Assembly: GCF_001542625.1 (NCBI RefSeq)
Contig: NZ_CP016279.1
Span: forward strand, 9,734,001-9,798,000
DNA: 64,000 bases
Direction of reading: 5' to 3'
DNA from: Streptomyces griseochromogenes
Lineage (GTDB): Bacteria; Actinomycetota; Actinomycetes; Streptomycetales; Streptomycetaceae
Shown: positions 8,278 through 16,667 of the stretch, one piece after another
Layout: the number at the start of each line of letters is the position of its first letter
How positions within the stretch are numbered: the first letter of the stretch is position 1
Translations under genes and position numbers: made by a program
The notes under the pieces: generated by a model
Databases searched by the model: none
Told to the model about the DNA's origin: nothing
The model's input: the letters and a program-made list of their open reading frames with translations, nothing else

Positions 8278-9123
8278 TCAGTCCTTGACCGCTCCGCCCA
8301 GTCCAGAGACCAGGCGTCGTTGTACGAGTACGAAGAAGACCAGCACCGGAATCGTCATCACCGTGGAGGCCGCCATGACCCCGCCCCAGTCCGGCTCGTC
8401 CGGCTTGTAGAACACCAGCAGGGCCATCGGCAGGGTCGACTGCGAGGTGTCGCTGATGATGAAGGACTTGGCGAACAGGAAGTCGTTCCAGGCCGAGATG
8501 AAGGAAAACACGCTCGTGGCCACCAGGCCGGGGAAGACGAGCGGGAAAAGGATCTGCCAGAGGAATCGTCCGCGGCTCGCCCCGTCCAGGTACGCGGCCT
8601 CCTCCAGCGCCTCCGGCACCGCTTTCACGAACCCCCTCAGCATCCAGATCGCGAAGGGCAGCGAGAAGGCGATGTGAGGCAGGATCAGCGAGCCGAGGGT
8701 GTTCAGCTGGCCGGCGTCCCGCATGAGGAAGAACAGGGGGATGGTGAGGGCTTCCACGGGCACCGTCTGGGCCACCAGAAACATGATCAGCAAGGTGGTC
8801 CGAAAGCGGAAACGGAATCGTGTGACGGCGGTCGCGGCGAGAAACGCGATCACCGCGGAGACGGCCACGACGGTGCCCGAGACGATGAGGCTGTTGGCGA
8901 AGTAACGGCCGAATTCCTGCTGCCCGAAGACCCGCCGGAAGGCGTCCAGGGACGGCGAGAGCGTCCACGGCCGGGGCCGGTCGGACTCGATCTCGCCGGC
9001 CGGTTCAAAGGCGCTCAGCACCATCCAGTACAGCGGGAAGGCGACGGCGGCGGCGATCAGCAGGGCCGAGACCTCCGCGGCCAACCGCCACGGACGCTGC
9101 ACACGCACCCGAAGAAGATTCAC
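8278..9123 (-). CDS. Carbohydrate ABC transporter permease, MalG type
   Basis: This 281-residue inner-membrane permease has six predicted helices and the conserved EAA loop (EALEEAAYLDGASRGRFLWQ), which docks on the ATPase. GTG at 9123 overlaps the stop of the partner permease as GTGA, so the two are translationally coupled. The family imports oligosaccharides together with a MalF-type partner and a lipoprotein receptor. No ATPase is encoded nearby; in streptomycetes the shared MsiK normally supplies it. With a hexosaminidase downstream, the likely cargo is N-acetylglucosamine oligomers, which is inference. Confidence 0.92.
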   Translation of the reverse strand: MNLLRVRVQRPWRLAAEVSALLIAAAVAFPLYWMVLSAFEPAGEIESDRPRPWTLSPSLDAFRRVFGQQEFGRYFANSLIVSGTVVAVSAVIAFLAATAVTRFRFRFRTTLLIMFLVAQTVPVEALTIPLFFLMRDAGQLNTLGSLILPHIAFSLPFAIWMLRGFVKAVPEALEEAAYLDGASRGRFLWQILFPLVFPGLVATSVFSFISAWNDFLFAKSFIISDTSQSTLPMALLVFYKPDEPDWGGVMAASTVMTIPVLVFFVLVQRRLVSGLGGAVKD

Positions 9124-10109
9124 AGCTCCTCCCCCTGCCGGCGCAGCAGCCGCAGGTACACCAGCGTCACGGCGAGCAGGATCAGCAGCATCACCACGCC
9201 GATCGCCGAGCCGAGACCGTACTGGGAGGAGGCGAACGCCTGTTGGTAGGCGTACACGTTCAGCACCAGGTTCTGGCCCGCGATGCCGCCGCCGTTCGTG
9301 ATGACGTAGATCTGCGTGAAGACCTTGAAGTCCCAGATGACCGACTGGATCGTGACGACGGTGAGGATCGGCCGGAGCATCGGCGCGAGCACCGAGCGCC
9401 AGATCCGCCACTGCGAGGCGCCGTCCAGGGCCGCGGCCTCCAGCACCTCGGACGGTACGGCGCGGATCCCGGCGTAGACCGTCACCATCACGAAGGGGAA
9501 GGAGCACCAGACCACTTCGAGCAGGACGAGGAAGAAGGCGCTGTAGCGCCCGTACGTCCACGAGTGGTCGCCCAGCCCCAGGACCCGGTTGACGGGCCCG
9601 AAGTCCGGGTCGAACAGGAAGAGCCACACCGTGGAGCCGGTGACGGCCGGGGTCGCCCAGGCACCGAGCGCCGCGAGCATCAGCGCCAGCCGGGGTACGG
9701 CACGCACCCGCGTGAGCAGCACGGCGAGCGCACAGCCGACGACGAGGGTGGAGACGACACAGGCCCCGGCGAACACCACGGTGGCCAGCAGCACCTGCCA
9801 GAACTGACTGTCGGAGAAGAGATCGGCGTAGTTGCCGGCGCCGCGGAAAGCGGCCGGTTCCCCTCCACTGACCTGTGCCTGGGTGTAGCGGAAGAGGGAG
9901 ATCAGGCCGAGCTGGTAGACGGGATAGACGAGCAGACCGCCGAGGACGACGAGCGCGGGCGCGAGATACAGCCAGGGTGTCCAGCCGACGCCACGCTCCA
10001 AGGGGCGCGGGGCTGTGACGTCCGCGGCTCCGCCGCGTGGGCGCGGCACGCCACGCACGACCCGCACCCGCCGGCGATCCCCGACTCCCGCCCCCTGGGG
10101 CGCCGTCAC
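9120..10109 (-). CDS. Carbohydrate ABC transporter permease, MalF type
   Basis: This 329-residue permease has six predicted helices from about residue 43 (WLYLAPALVVLGGLLVYPV) and an EAA loop (EVLEAAALDGASQWRIWRS). GTG at 10109 overlaps the receptor stop as GTGA. The N-terminal 36 residues are unusual: their DNA, about 10,000-10,062, matches a repeat pattern I know from Streptomyces intergenic regions, including the hairpin CGCGG-CTCCG-CCGCG. The coding start therefore seems to have been extended or displaced by a repeat while keeping frame. A TTG at the codon for L37 would skip the repeat-derived part but would break the coupling. Confidence 0.9.
   Translation of the reverse strand: MTAPQGAGVGDRRRVRVVRGVPRPRGGAADVTAPRPLERGVGWTPWLYLAPALVVLGGLLVYPVYQLGLISLFRYTQAQVSGGEPAAFRGAGNYADLFSDSQFWQVLLATVVFAGACVVSTLVVGCALAVLLTRVRAVPRLALMLAALGAWATPAVTGSTVWLFLFDPDFGPVNRVLGLGDHSWTYGRYSAFFLVLLEVVWCSFPFVMVTVYAGIRAVPSEVLEAAALDGASQWRIWRSVLAPMLRPILTVVTIQSVIWDFKVFTQIYVITNGGGIAGQNLVLNVYAYQQAFASSQYGLGSAIGVVMLLILLAVTLVYLRLLRRQGEEL
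10000..10062. repeat. Interspersed Streptomyces-type repeat inside the permease gene
   Basis: The stretch AAGGGGCGCGGGGCTGT, followed by GCGGCTCCGCCGCGTGGGCG, has the shape of a short repeat I recall as very common between genes in Streptomyces genomes. It contains a five-base-pair stem (10,023-10,027 with 10,033-10,037). Here it falls in codons 16-36 of the MalF-type permease. Its repeat nature is from memory, since only one copy is in this window. Confidence 0.5.
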
Positions 10110-11398
10110 CCCGCGGACCCGAACGCGGCGTCCATCTTCTTCGCCGCCCCCTCAGCGGCCGCGTCCACACTCTTCTTGCCGCTGATCACCTCCTGGAACA
10201 TCGTCGGCAGCACCAGCGAGGAGTCGATCTGCGACCATGCGGGCGAGACGGGCACGAACTTCGTGCCGGACGCGAGTGTCCGCACGAACGGCTTCACGAA
10301 GGGCTGCCGCGCGGCCGCCTGGTCGCGGACGTCGGTGAAGGTCGGCAGGAAACCCATCGCGTCGAACAGGGCGGACTGCGTCTTCTTGGAGGCCAGCCGC
10401 TCCATGAGGTCCACGGCGAGGGTGCGGTGGGAGGTGCTCTTCAGGACGCCGATGTTGTTGCCGCCCGCGAAGGCCGGGGCGACGGAGCCGGAGGTCACGC
10501 CCGGCAGCGGTACGACCGCGTACTTGCCCTTGACCTTTCCGGCCTCCACCGCCGCGTGGCTGAAGTCACCGCCGATCGCCATCCCGGCCTTGCCCGCGGC
10601 GAACGCGGTCACCGTGTCGTTGCCGCCCATGCCCGCGCACTTGGCGGCGGGACAGTTGTCGGCGGAGAAGAGGGACGTGTAGGCCTTGATGCCCTTGCGG
10701 GCCGCGGCGCTGTCGAGGGCCGAGGCGTACGAGCCGCCCTTGCCGTCGGCCAGCTCGCCGCCGTTCGCCCAGAGGAACGGCATGGCCCCGTAGGTGTAGG
10801 CGCCGCCGACGACCAGGCCGTACAGATCGGGTTTCGCGGCGCGGATCGCACGGGCCGTGGTGGCCAGCTCGGCCAGGGACGTCGGCGGTTTCAGGCCGAG
10901 TTCCCCGAAGACGTCGGTGCGGTAGTACAGGGCGCGGACGCCGACGTAGAAGGGCGCGCCGTAGACTTTTGCGTCCACGGTGACCGACTGCCGGGCCGTC
11001 GGGTCGGTGCTCTTCGCCTCGCTCCAGGCGGAGAAGTCCTTGGTGACGTCGAGGAGTCCGCCGTCGTGGACGTAGCCGGCCGTGTCGGTGTTGCCGTACT
11101 CGATGACGTCGGGCGCGGAGGCCGGGTCGTTGAAGGCGGCCTTGACGCGCTGGGCGCGGGTCTCGACCGGGATGTACTCGACGTCGATCTCGGTGTTCTT
11201 GTGGGCCTTCTCGAAGCCGGCGACGACCGTGTCGACGATCTTCTTCTTCGGCGCGTTGCCGACCTCCTGGAAGAGCCAGACCCTCAGGGTTCCGGTCTTC
11301 TCGTCCTTGTCGGAGGAGGAGTTGGAGGAGGACTGCGGGGCGCAGGCGGTGGCGACGACGAGGGTGAGCAGTGCGGCGAGTGGGGCGGACAGCTTCAT
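10106..11398 (-). CDS. Sugar ABC transporter substrate-binding lipoprotein
   Basis: This 430-residue extracellular receptor is the first gene of the receptor-permease-permease-hexosaminidase operon. A signal peptide with lipobox VATAC (lipidated Cys 19) is followed by a Ser/Asp/Lys-rich linker and a family 1 solute-binding fold. Motifs include VWLFQEVGN near the start and the APDVIEYGNTDTAGY strand-loop. ATG at 11,398 has GGAGG nine bases upstream. Its stop overlaps the permease start as GTGA. The ligand is probably a GlcNAc-containing oligosaccharide judging by the GH20 enzyme in the operon, but binding residues cannot be assigned by eye. Confidence 0.93.
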   Translation of the reverse strand: MKLSAPLAALLTLVVATACAPQSSSNSSSDKDEKTGTLRVWLFQEVGNAPKKKIVDTVVAGFEKAHKNTEIDVEYIPVETRAQRVKAAFNDPASAPDVIEYGNTDTAGYVHDGGLLDVTKDFSAWSEAKSTDPTARQSVTVDAKVYGAPFYVGVRALYYRTDVFGELGLKPPTSLAELATTARAIRAAKPDLYGLVVGGAYTYGAMPFLWANGGELADGKGGSYASALDSAAARKGIKAYTSLFSADNCPAAKCAGMGGNDTVTAFAAGKAGMAIGGDFSHAAVEAGKVKGKYAVVPLPGVTSGSVAPAFAGGNNIGVLKSTSHRTLAVDLMERLASKKTQSALFDAMGFLPTFTDVRDQAAARQPFVKPFVRTLASGTKFVPVSPAWSQIDSSLVLPTMFQEVISGKKSVDAAAEGAAKKMDAAFGSAG

Positions 11399-11423
11399 GG
11401 AGCGTTCCTCCGGAGAGTGTGCG

Positions 11424-11438
11424 TTGCAACATGCGCAA
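11424..11438. promoter_or_regulatory. Candidate operator upstream of the sugar operon
   Basis: TTGCAACATGCGCAA is an interrupted palindrome (TTGC-N7-GCAA) lying 26-40 bases upstream of the receptor start codon, where a repressor of the operon would be expected to bind. TTGC...GCAA arms occur in LacI/GntR-class operators. No DasR-like site was seen in this region. Confidence 0.35.
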
Positions 11439-11531
11439 TGACTGTTTCACTCTGCACAACACCACGGAGGCTATGGACAACATGAACATGCCGACAAGAG
11501 GCTCCACCACCTTGTGACCAGAAAACACAAA

Positions 11532-11567
11532 GGCCCCCGGGACACGCCTCGGCGTGTCCCGGGGGCC
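11532..11567 (-). terminator. Intrinsic terminator after the DUF3039 gene
   Basis: A 17-base-pair perfect stem (GGCCCCCGGGACACGCC with its complement) closes on a two-base tip and is followed on the minus strand by TTTGTGTTTT. It lies 30 bases after the DUF3039 stop and separates it from the sugar operon. Confidence 0.88.
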
Positions 11568-11596
11568 CTGCGGTGTTCAGGCGGGCGGCAGACCCC

Positions 11597-11878
11597 TTAC
11601 TTCTTGTCGCCGCCCTTGTCGTCGCCACCGCTGCCCATGGAGTCGTAGATCTCCTTGCACATGGGACATACGGGGTACTTCTTCGGGTCGCGGCCCGGGA
11701 CCCACACCTTGCCGCACAGCGCCACGACGGGGGTGCCGTCGAGGGCGCTCGCCATGATCTTGTCCTTCTGGACGTAGTGGGCGAAGCGCTCGTGGTCGCC
11801 GTCGCCGTGGGACACCTGTGGCGTCGGCTCTACGAGGGTCCCCGTACCAGTCCCGCGCTCGGGCTCAAGAGTGCTCAT
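11597..11878 (-). CDS. DUF3039 family small zinc-motif protein
   Basis: The 93-residue protein starts with ATG at 11,878 (MSTLEPERG). The core is HYVQKDKIMASALDGTPVVAL, then CGKVW, then CPMC, so there are three cysteines plus a nearby histidine suitable for one zinc ion. The C-terminus is Gly/Asp/Lys-rich. The family is conserved in Actinobacteria and has no established function that I know. It lies 29 bases after yqgE in the same direction and may be cotranscribed with it. Confidence 0.85.
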   Translation of the reverse strand: MSTLEPERGTGTGTLVEPTPQVSHGDGDHERFAHYVQKDKIMASALDGTPVVALCGKVWVPGRDPKKYPVCPMCKEIYDSMGSGGDDKGGDKK

Positions 11879-11907
11879 ACCAGCCAGGGTACTGAAGCGC
11901 ACAGGGA

Positions 11908-12489
11908 TCAGTTGAGTGAAGGGTCGTCCGGATACGTGGCGACCATCGCCAGTTCGTTCCGCTGGCGGCGCAGGACCTCGCGCCACAGTCGCTCCGGGGC
12001 CGGCGAGGACACGTCCCCCGGCTCGGACTCGACGACGTACCAGGCGCCTTCCACCAGCTCGTCCTCCAGCTGGCCGGGGCCCCAGCCGGCGTAGCCGGCG
12101 AAGATTCTCAGGGAGCCGAGGGCCGAGGCGAGCAGCTCCGGCGGGGCTTCGAGATCCACCAGACCGATCGCGCCGTGCACGCGCCGCCAGCCGAGCGGGG
12201 CACGGTCGCTGTTCGCGCCACCCGGGATGACCGCGACGCCGAGCGCCGAGTCCAGCGAGACGGGGCCTCCCTGGAAGACCACACCGGGCTCGCCCGCGAG
12301 ATCGGCCCAGCCCTCCAGGATGTCGCCCACGTCCACCGGGGTGGGACGGTTGAGGACGACACCGAGCGAGCCCTCCTCGTCGTGGTCGAGAAGGAGCACC
12401 ACCGCGCGGTCGAAGTTCGGGTCCGCCAGGGCGGGCGTGGCCACGAGCAGCCGCCCTGTGAGCGAGGACACCTCGGTCATGCCAGACAT
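11908..12489 (-). CDS. YqgE/AlgH family protein (DUF179, UPF0301)
   Basis: The 193-residue protein carries family marks: GRLLVATPALADPNFDRAV, LVLNRP-like VVLNRPTPV, FQGGPVSLDS and FAGYAGWGPGQLEDE. Function is unresolved in the family; it is a small soluble protein. Starts at 12,489 (MSGMTEV) and 12,480 (MTEV) are both possible, and neither has a strong ribosome site. It is transcribed divergently from murA. Confidence 0.9.
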   Translation of the reverse strand: MSGMTEVSSLTGRLLVATPALADPNFDRAVVLLLDHDEEGSLGVVLNRPTPVDVGDILEGWADLAGEPGVVFQGGPVSLDSALGVAVIPGGANSDRAPLGWRRVHGAIGLVDLEAPPELLASALGSLRIFAGYAGWGPGQLEDELVEGAWYVVESEPGDVSSPAPERLWREVLRRQRNELAMVATYPDDPSLN

Positions 12490-12812
12490 GATCCCGCATC
12501 TTTCCCCGGAGTGGGGAGCCAATCGGGGTGTGGGGGTGAACGCAGCTTGAATCGGGTCGTGCGCCCCGAAAGGGCCTCGTTCGGGGCGGTGGCGGGAGAC
12601 GGGCGGGCGCAGCGGGGCGGCCCGGACGCGCACACCTTCGACGGTGACCCCATGTGCCCGATTGGGAACGGTTCGTGTTGTGACACAGCTATGACGCGGC
12701 TGGATGGTACTTGGGCTTACGGGAGGGGGGTGAACGGCGATTACCCTGTCTCTCCGGCCCCCGCGCAAAGTGATCGGCCGGCCCCTGCCCGACTCATCGG
12801 AACGCGAGATAC
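12490..12812. other. Divergent intergenic region between yqgE and murA
   Basis: This 323-base gap must hold promoters in both directions. The stretch before murA (about 12,678-12,730) is comparatively AT-rich and contains TTGTGA followed at about 18 bases by GGATGG, a weak candidate promoter on the plus strand. No gene or RNA structure was recognised. Confidence 0.4.
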
Positions 12813-14153
12813 ATGACCGTCAACGACGATGTCCTGCTTGTCCACGGCGGAACCCCGCTGGAGGGTGAGATCCGTGTCCGCGGTGCGAAGAACCTCGTAC
12901 CCAAGGCCATGGTCGCCGCCCTGCTGGGCAGCGGGCCGAGTCGACTGCGCAACGTTCCGGACATCCGTGACGTGCGTGTCGTACGCGGCCTGCTCCAGCT
13001 GCACGGGGTGACGGTGCGTCCGGGCGAAGAGCCCGGTGAACTGGTGATGGACCCGACCCACGTCGAGAGCGCGAACGTCGCCGACATCGATGCCCACGCG
13101 GGTTCGAGCCGTATCCCCATCCTGTTCTGCGGTCCCCTGCTGCACCGTCTCGGCCACGCGTTCATTCCCGGCCTCGGCGGCTGCGACATCGGCGGCCGGC
13201 CCATCGACTTCCACTTCGACGTGCTGCGGCAGTTCGGCGCGACGATCGAGAAGCGCGCGGACGGACAGTACCTGGAGGCTCCGCAGCGGCTGCGCGGTAC
13301 GAAGATCCGGCTGCCGTACCCGTCCGTCGGCGCGACCGAGCAGGTGCTGCTGACGGCCGTACTGGCCGAGGGCGTCACGGAGTTGTCCAACGCGGCCGTC
13401 GAGCCGGAGATCGAGGACCTGATCTGCGTTCTGCAGAAAATGGGCGCGATCATCGCGATGGACACCGACCGCACGATCCGCATCACCGGTGTGGACAAGC
13501 TCGGCGGCTACACCCACCGCGCCCTGCCGGACCGTCTGGAGGCCGCGTCCTGGGCTTCCGCGGCCCTCGCGACCAACGGCAACATCTACGTCCACGGCGC
13601 CCAGCAGCGCTCGATGATGACGTTCCTGAACACCTACCGGAAGGTGGGCGGTGCCTTCGAGATCGACGACGAGGGCATCCGCTTCTGGCACCCGGGCGGC
13701 CAGCTGAAGTCCATCGCGCTGGAGACGGACGTGCACCCCGGCTTCCAGACCGACTGGCAGCAGCCGCTGGTGGTGGCCCTGACGCAGGCGACGGGCCTGT
13801 CCATCATCCACGAGACGGTGTACGAGTCCCGGCTCGGCTTCACCTCGGCGCTGAACCAGATGGGCGCTCACATCCAGCTCTACCGCGAGTGCCTGGGCGG
13901 TTCCGACTGCCGCTTCGGCCAGCGCAACTTCCTGCACTCCGCGGTCGTCTCGGGCCCGACCCGGCTGCAGGGCGCCGACCTGGTCATCCCCGACCTGCGC
14001 GGCGGCTTCTCGTACCTGATCGCGGCCCTGGCCGCCGAGGGCACCTCCCGCGTCCACGGCATCGAGCTGATCAACCGCGGCTACGAGAACTTCATGGAGA
14101 AGCTCATGGAGCTGGGCGCCAAGGTCGAGCTGCCCGGCAAGGCACTCGGCTAG
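12813..14153 (+). CDS. murA: UDP-N-acetylglucosamine 1-carboxyvinyltransferase
   Basis: MurA transfers enolpyruvate from PEP to UDP-GlcNAc, the first committed step of peptidoglycan synthesis in the cytoplasm. The 446-residue protein has the inside-out alpha/beta barrel pattern, with GAKNLVPKAMVAALL at the N-terminus (catalytic Lys region) and the fosfomycin-target cysteine as Cys124 in LGGCDIGGRPIDFH. It is longer than the E. coli enzyme (419 residues); part of the extra length is near residue 365 (CLGGSDCRFGQRNFLHS). ATG at 12,813 has only a weak ribosome site. Streptomyces usually keep a second murA elsewhere; this copy, beside yqgE and hup, corresponds to the conserved locus. Confidence 0.96.
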   Translation: MTVNDDVLLVHGGTPLEGEIRVRGAKNLVPKAMVAALLGSGPSRLRNVPDIRDVRVVRGLLQLHGVTVRPGEEPGELVMDPTHVESANVADIDAHAGSSRIPILFCGPLLHRLGHAFIPGLGGCDIGGRPIDFHFDVLRQFGATIEKRADGQYLEAPQRLRGTKIRLPYPSVGATEQVLLTAVLAEGVTELSNAAVEPEIEDLICVLQKMGAIIAMDTDRTIRITGVDKLGGYTHRALPDRLEAASWASAALATNGNIYVHGAQQRSMMTFLNTYRKVGGAFEIDDEGIRFWHPGGQLKSIALETDVHPGFQTDWQQPLVVALTQATGLSIIHETVYESRLGFTSALNQMGAHIQLYRECLGGSDCRFGQRNFLHSAVVSGPTRLQGADLVIPDLRGGFSYLIAALAAEGTSRVHGIELINRGYENFMEKLMELGAKVELPGKALG

Positions 14154-14168
14154 GCCTCAGGAACGGCG

Positions 14169-14206
14169 AACGGGCGGCTCCCCTGGTGACAGGGGAGCCG
14201 CCCGTT
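14169..14206 (+). terminator. Intrinsic terminator after murA
   Basis: A perfect 16-base-pair stem (AACGGGCGGCTCCCCT and its complement) has a six-base loop (GGTGAC). It lies 15 bases after the murA stop. The downstream T run is poor, as is usual for this genus, and it can act in both directions between the convergent murA and hup genes. Confidence 0.85.
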
Positions 14207-14224
14207 TCGGCGTCTTCGGCTGGA

Positions 14225-14262
14225 GCGCGCCCCAAAGGGGCGCGGGGAACTGCGCGACCAGC
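14225..14262. repeat. Interspersed Streptomyces intergenic repeat
   Basis: GCGCCCCAAAGGGGCGC is a seven-base-pair hairpin with AAA loop (14,227-14,243), followed by GGGGAACTGCGCGACCAGCC. This is a motif I recall as one of the most frequent intergenic repeats in Streptomyces genomes. It sits between convergent murA and hup. Function is unknown. Confidence 0.6.
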
Positions 14263-14321
14263 CGCAACTGGCCCGCAGTCACCCACCGCGCTCAGTGGGC
14301 CGGCGCTCCAGAGCGGAGCGC

Positions 14322-14603
14322 TTACTTGCCCTTGGCCGCTTCCTTGAGCTTCGAGCCCGCGGAGACCTTCACGCTGTAGCCGGCCGGGATGTTGATGGGC
14401 TCACCGGTCTGCGGGTTGCGCGCGGTACGAGCGGCACGGTGGGTGCGCTCGAAGGTCAGGAAGCCGGGGATGGTGACCTTCTCGTCGCCCTTGGAGACGA
14501 TGTCGCCGACGACCTCGGCGAACGCGGCCAGAACGGCGTCGGCGTCCTTGCGGGTCACCTCGGCGCGGTCGGCCAGCGCGGCCACCAGCTCACTGCGGTT
14601 CAT
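14322..14603 (-). CDS. hup: Nucleoid-associated DNA-binding protein HU
   Basis: This 93-residue HU-family protein bends and compacts DNA. It has the N-terminal helical dimer part (MNRSELVAALADRAEVTRKDADAVLAAF quoted in two pieces: MNRSELVAALADRAEVT and RKDADAVLAAF), GFLTFERTHRAARTARNPQTG at the beta-arm entrance and GEPINIPAG in the arm. The C-terminus is short (KEAAKGK), so it is the small bacterial-type HU and not the Lys-rich-tailed HupS form. ATG at 14,603 has GGGAG upstream. The AT-richer DNA to 14,875 should hold its promoter. A short stem overlaps the stop codon. Confidence 0.95.
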   Translation of the reverse strand: MNRSELVAALADRAEVTRKDADAVLAAFAEVVGDIVSKGDEKVTIPGFLTFERTHRAARTARNPQTGEPINIPAGYSVKVSAGSKLKEAAKGK

Positions 14604-14875
14604 GTTGTTACTCCCGTGTTCTTCTTGCCGTTGAGGCGTGAGGTGAGAATCGATGCCGATGCGCTCGCGCCCAGGGACGCATCCTGCCCCTACCTGCGGC
14701 GGGAAAGCCAATCCGGCACCCGTAGGAGTCGTGAGAACACCCTAGGGAGTCACACGAAAAGCGCCCGCTCGGCCGTCACCCTAGAGGTCTCCCGCCGCCC
14801 TCGGGTTCCGCGACGCGCCGGTGCAGGGGCCGCCGTGGCGATCCTCACAGCCCCTGCACAGTAGGGCACGAGCGC
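14604..14875. other. Upstream region of hup
   Basis: These 272 bases separate hup from the malic enzyme gene on the same strand. They must contain the hup promoter and the malic enzyme 3' end. I see no convincing -35/-10 pair, hairpin terminator or gene. Confidence 0.4.
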
Positions 14876-16291
14876 CTAGGACGCGGTCCCGACGGCCTTC
14901 GCGGCCTCGCGGACCGCACCGGCCACCGCGCCCGCGACCTTGTCGTTGAAAACGCTCGGAATGATGTAGTTGGGGTTCAGCTCGTCCTCGGTCACCACGT
15001 CGGCCAGAGCCTTTGCGGCGGCGAGCATCATCTCGGTGTTGACCGTACGGGACTGAGCGTCCAGCAGGCCGCGGAAGACACCCGGGAAGACCAGCACGTT
15101 GTTGATCTGGTTCGGGAAGTCGGAGCGGCCGGTGGCCACAACAGCGGCCGTCTGACGGGCGATTGCGGGGTCGACCTCGGGATCCGGGTTCGCAAGCGCG
15201 AACACGATCGCGCCCTCCGCCATGGCGGCCACGTCGTCGCCGTCGAGAACGTTCGGGGCGGAGACGCCGATGAACACGTCGGCGCCGTGCACGGCCTCCT
15301 TCAGGGTGCCGGTGAGGCCCTCGGGGTTGGTGTTGTCGGCGATCCAGCGCAGCGGGGAGTCGGACGGGGCGTCCACCAGGTCCTCGCGGCCGGAGTGCAC
15401 GACACCGTGGATGTCGGCGACGACGGCGTTCTTCAGGCCCGCCGCGAGCAGCAGCTTGAGGATGGCCGTACCGGCCGCGCCGGCGCCGGACATGACGACG
15501 CGGATGTTCTCGATCGCCTTGCCCGCGACGCGAAGTGCGTTGGTCAGGGCGGCGAGGACGACGATCGCGGTCCCGTGCTGGTCGTCGTGGAAGACGGGGA
15601 TGTCGAGGGCCTCGCGCAGCCGGGCCTCGATCTCGAAGCAGCGGGGCGCGGAGATGTCCTCCAGGTTGATGCCGGCGAAGCCGGGGGCGATCGCCTTGAC
15701 GATCTCGACGATGGCGTCGGTGTCCTGGGTGTCCAGGCACAGCGGCCAGGCGTCGATGCCGGCGAAGCGCTTGAAGAGGGCCGCCTTGCCCTCCATGACG
15801 GGCAGCGCGGCCTTGGGGCCGATGTTGCCGAGGCCCAGCACCGCGGAGCCGTCCGTCACGACCGCAACGGAGTTGCGCTTGATGGTGAGGCGGCGGGCGT
15901 CCTCGGGGTTCTCGGCAATCGCCATGCAGACGCGGGCCACACCCGGCGTGTAGACCATGGAGAGGTCGTCACGGTTGCGGATGGGGTGCTTGGACTGCAT
16001 CTCGATCTTGCCGCCGAGGTGCATGAGGAACGTACGGTCGGAGACCTTGCCGAGCGTGACGCCCTCGATACCGCGGAGTTTCTCGACGATCTCGTCGGCG
16101 TGCGCGGTCGAGGTGGCCGCGATGGTGACGTCGATGCGGAGCTTCTCATGGCCGGACGCGGTGACGTCGAGGCCCGTGACCGAGCCTCCGGAGGACTCCA
16201 CGGCGGTGGTGAGCTGCGAGACGGCGGTTCCGCTCGCGGGCACCTCCAGCCGGATGGTCATCGAGTAGGAGACGCTGGGCGCCGTTGCCAT
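14876..16291 (-). CDS. NAD(P)-dependent malic enzyme with N-terminal ACT domain
   Basis: The 471-residue enzyme converts malate to pyruvate and CO2. Residues 1-85 form an ACT-type regulatory domain (SYSMTIRLEVPASGTAVSQL). The catalytic part has VYTPGVARVCMAI, VTDGSAVLGLGNIGP, CLDTQDTDAIVE, FHDDQHGTAIVVLAAL (metal-binding DDQHGT) and the dinucleotide loop SGAGAAGTA. ATG at 16,291 has AGAGGAAG upstream. The ACT domain suggests allosteric control by a small metabolite. The type of cofactor (NAD or NADP) cannot be told by eye. Confidence 0.93.
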   Translation of the reverse strand: MATAPSVSYSMTIRLEVPASGTAVSQLTTAVESSGGSVTGLDVTASGHEKLRIDVTIAATSTAHADEIVEKLRGIEGVTLGKVSDRTFLMHLGGKIEMQSKHPIRNRDDLSMVYTPGVARVCMAIAENPEDARRLTIKRNSVAVVTDGSAVLGLGNIGPKAALPVMEGKAALFKRFAGIDAWPLCLDTQDTDAIVEIVKAIAPGFAGINLEDISAPRCFEIEARLREALDIPVFHDDQHGTAIVVLAALTNALRVAGKAIENIRVVMSGAGAAGTAILKLLLAAGLKNAVVADIHGVVHSGREDLVDAPSDSPLRWIADNTNPEGLTGTLKEAVHGADVFIGVSAPNVLDGDDVAAMAEGAIVFALANPDPEVDPAIARQTAAVVATGRSDFPNQINNVLVFPGVFRGLLDAQSRTVNTEMMLAAAKALADVVTEDELNPNYIIPSVFNDKVAGAVAGAVREAAKAVGTAS

Positions 16292-16476
16292 GGCCGACTT
16301 CCTCTGCTTTCACCGTGTCGCGAATTGTGCCGTCCGATCGTCGCACCTACCCGTGAGTACCTGATAGTCGCCCTGGATTGCGGACGTTTTGTTCACGGCA
16401 GGCGCATGGTTTCGGAAAATTGATTCCACCATACGAGAAGCGATCAGGTGGTGGAAGAGGCCGGCCAGGCAAAGAA
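16292..16476. other. Intergenic region upstream of the malic enzyme gene
   Basis: This gap, comparatively AT-rich around 16,370-16,440, holds the malic enzyme promoter. No ORF or RNA gene was recognised. The remaining gap 16,511-16,667 follows helD and also shows nothing. Confidence 0.4.
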
Positions 16477-16510
16477 AGAGGCCCACGTCACATCAGTGAC
16501 GTGGGCCTCT
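16477..16510 (-). terminator. Intrinsic terminator downstream of helD
   Basis: A perfect 15-base-pair stem (AGAGGCCCACGTCAC and complement) with a four-base loop is followed on the minus strand by TTCTTT. It is about 160 bases beyond the helD stop. Confidence 0.88.
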
Positions 16511-16667
16511 CACACGTTCATGACACCGACCCGCCATGCTCGCCTCGCGGCAAGGGGTCCCTCGCAGGGACAAAGGTTGGGCCCGGGGGCTTGGATCGAG
16601 CCGGTGCCACACCAAGGCTAACAAACGGATCCCGTACGGCCATTCCCATCGGCGCGGTTCACAGGAT

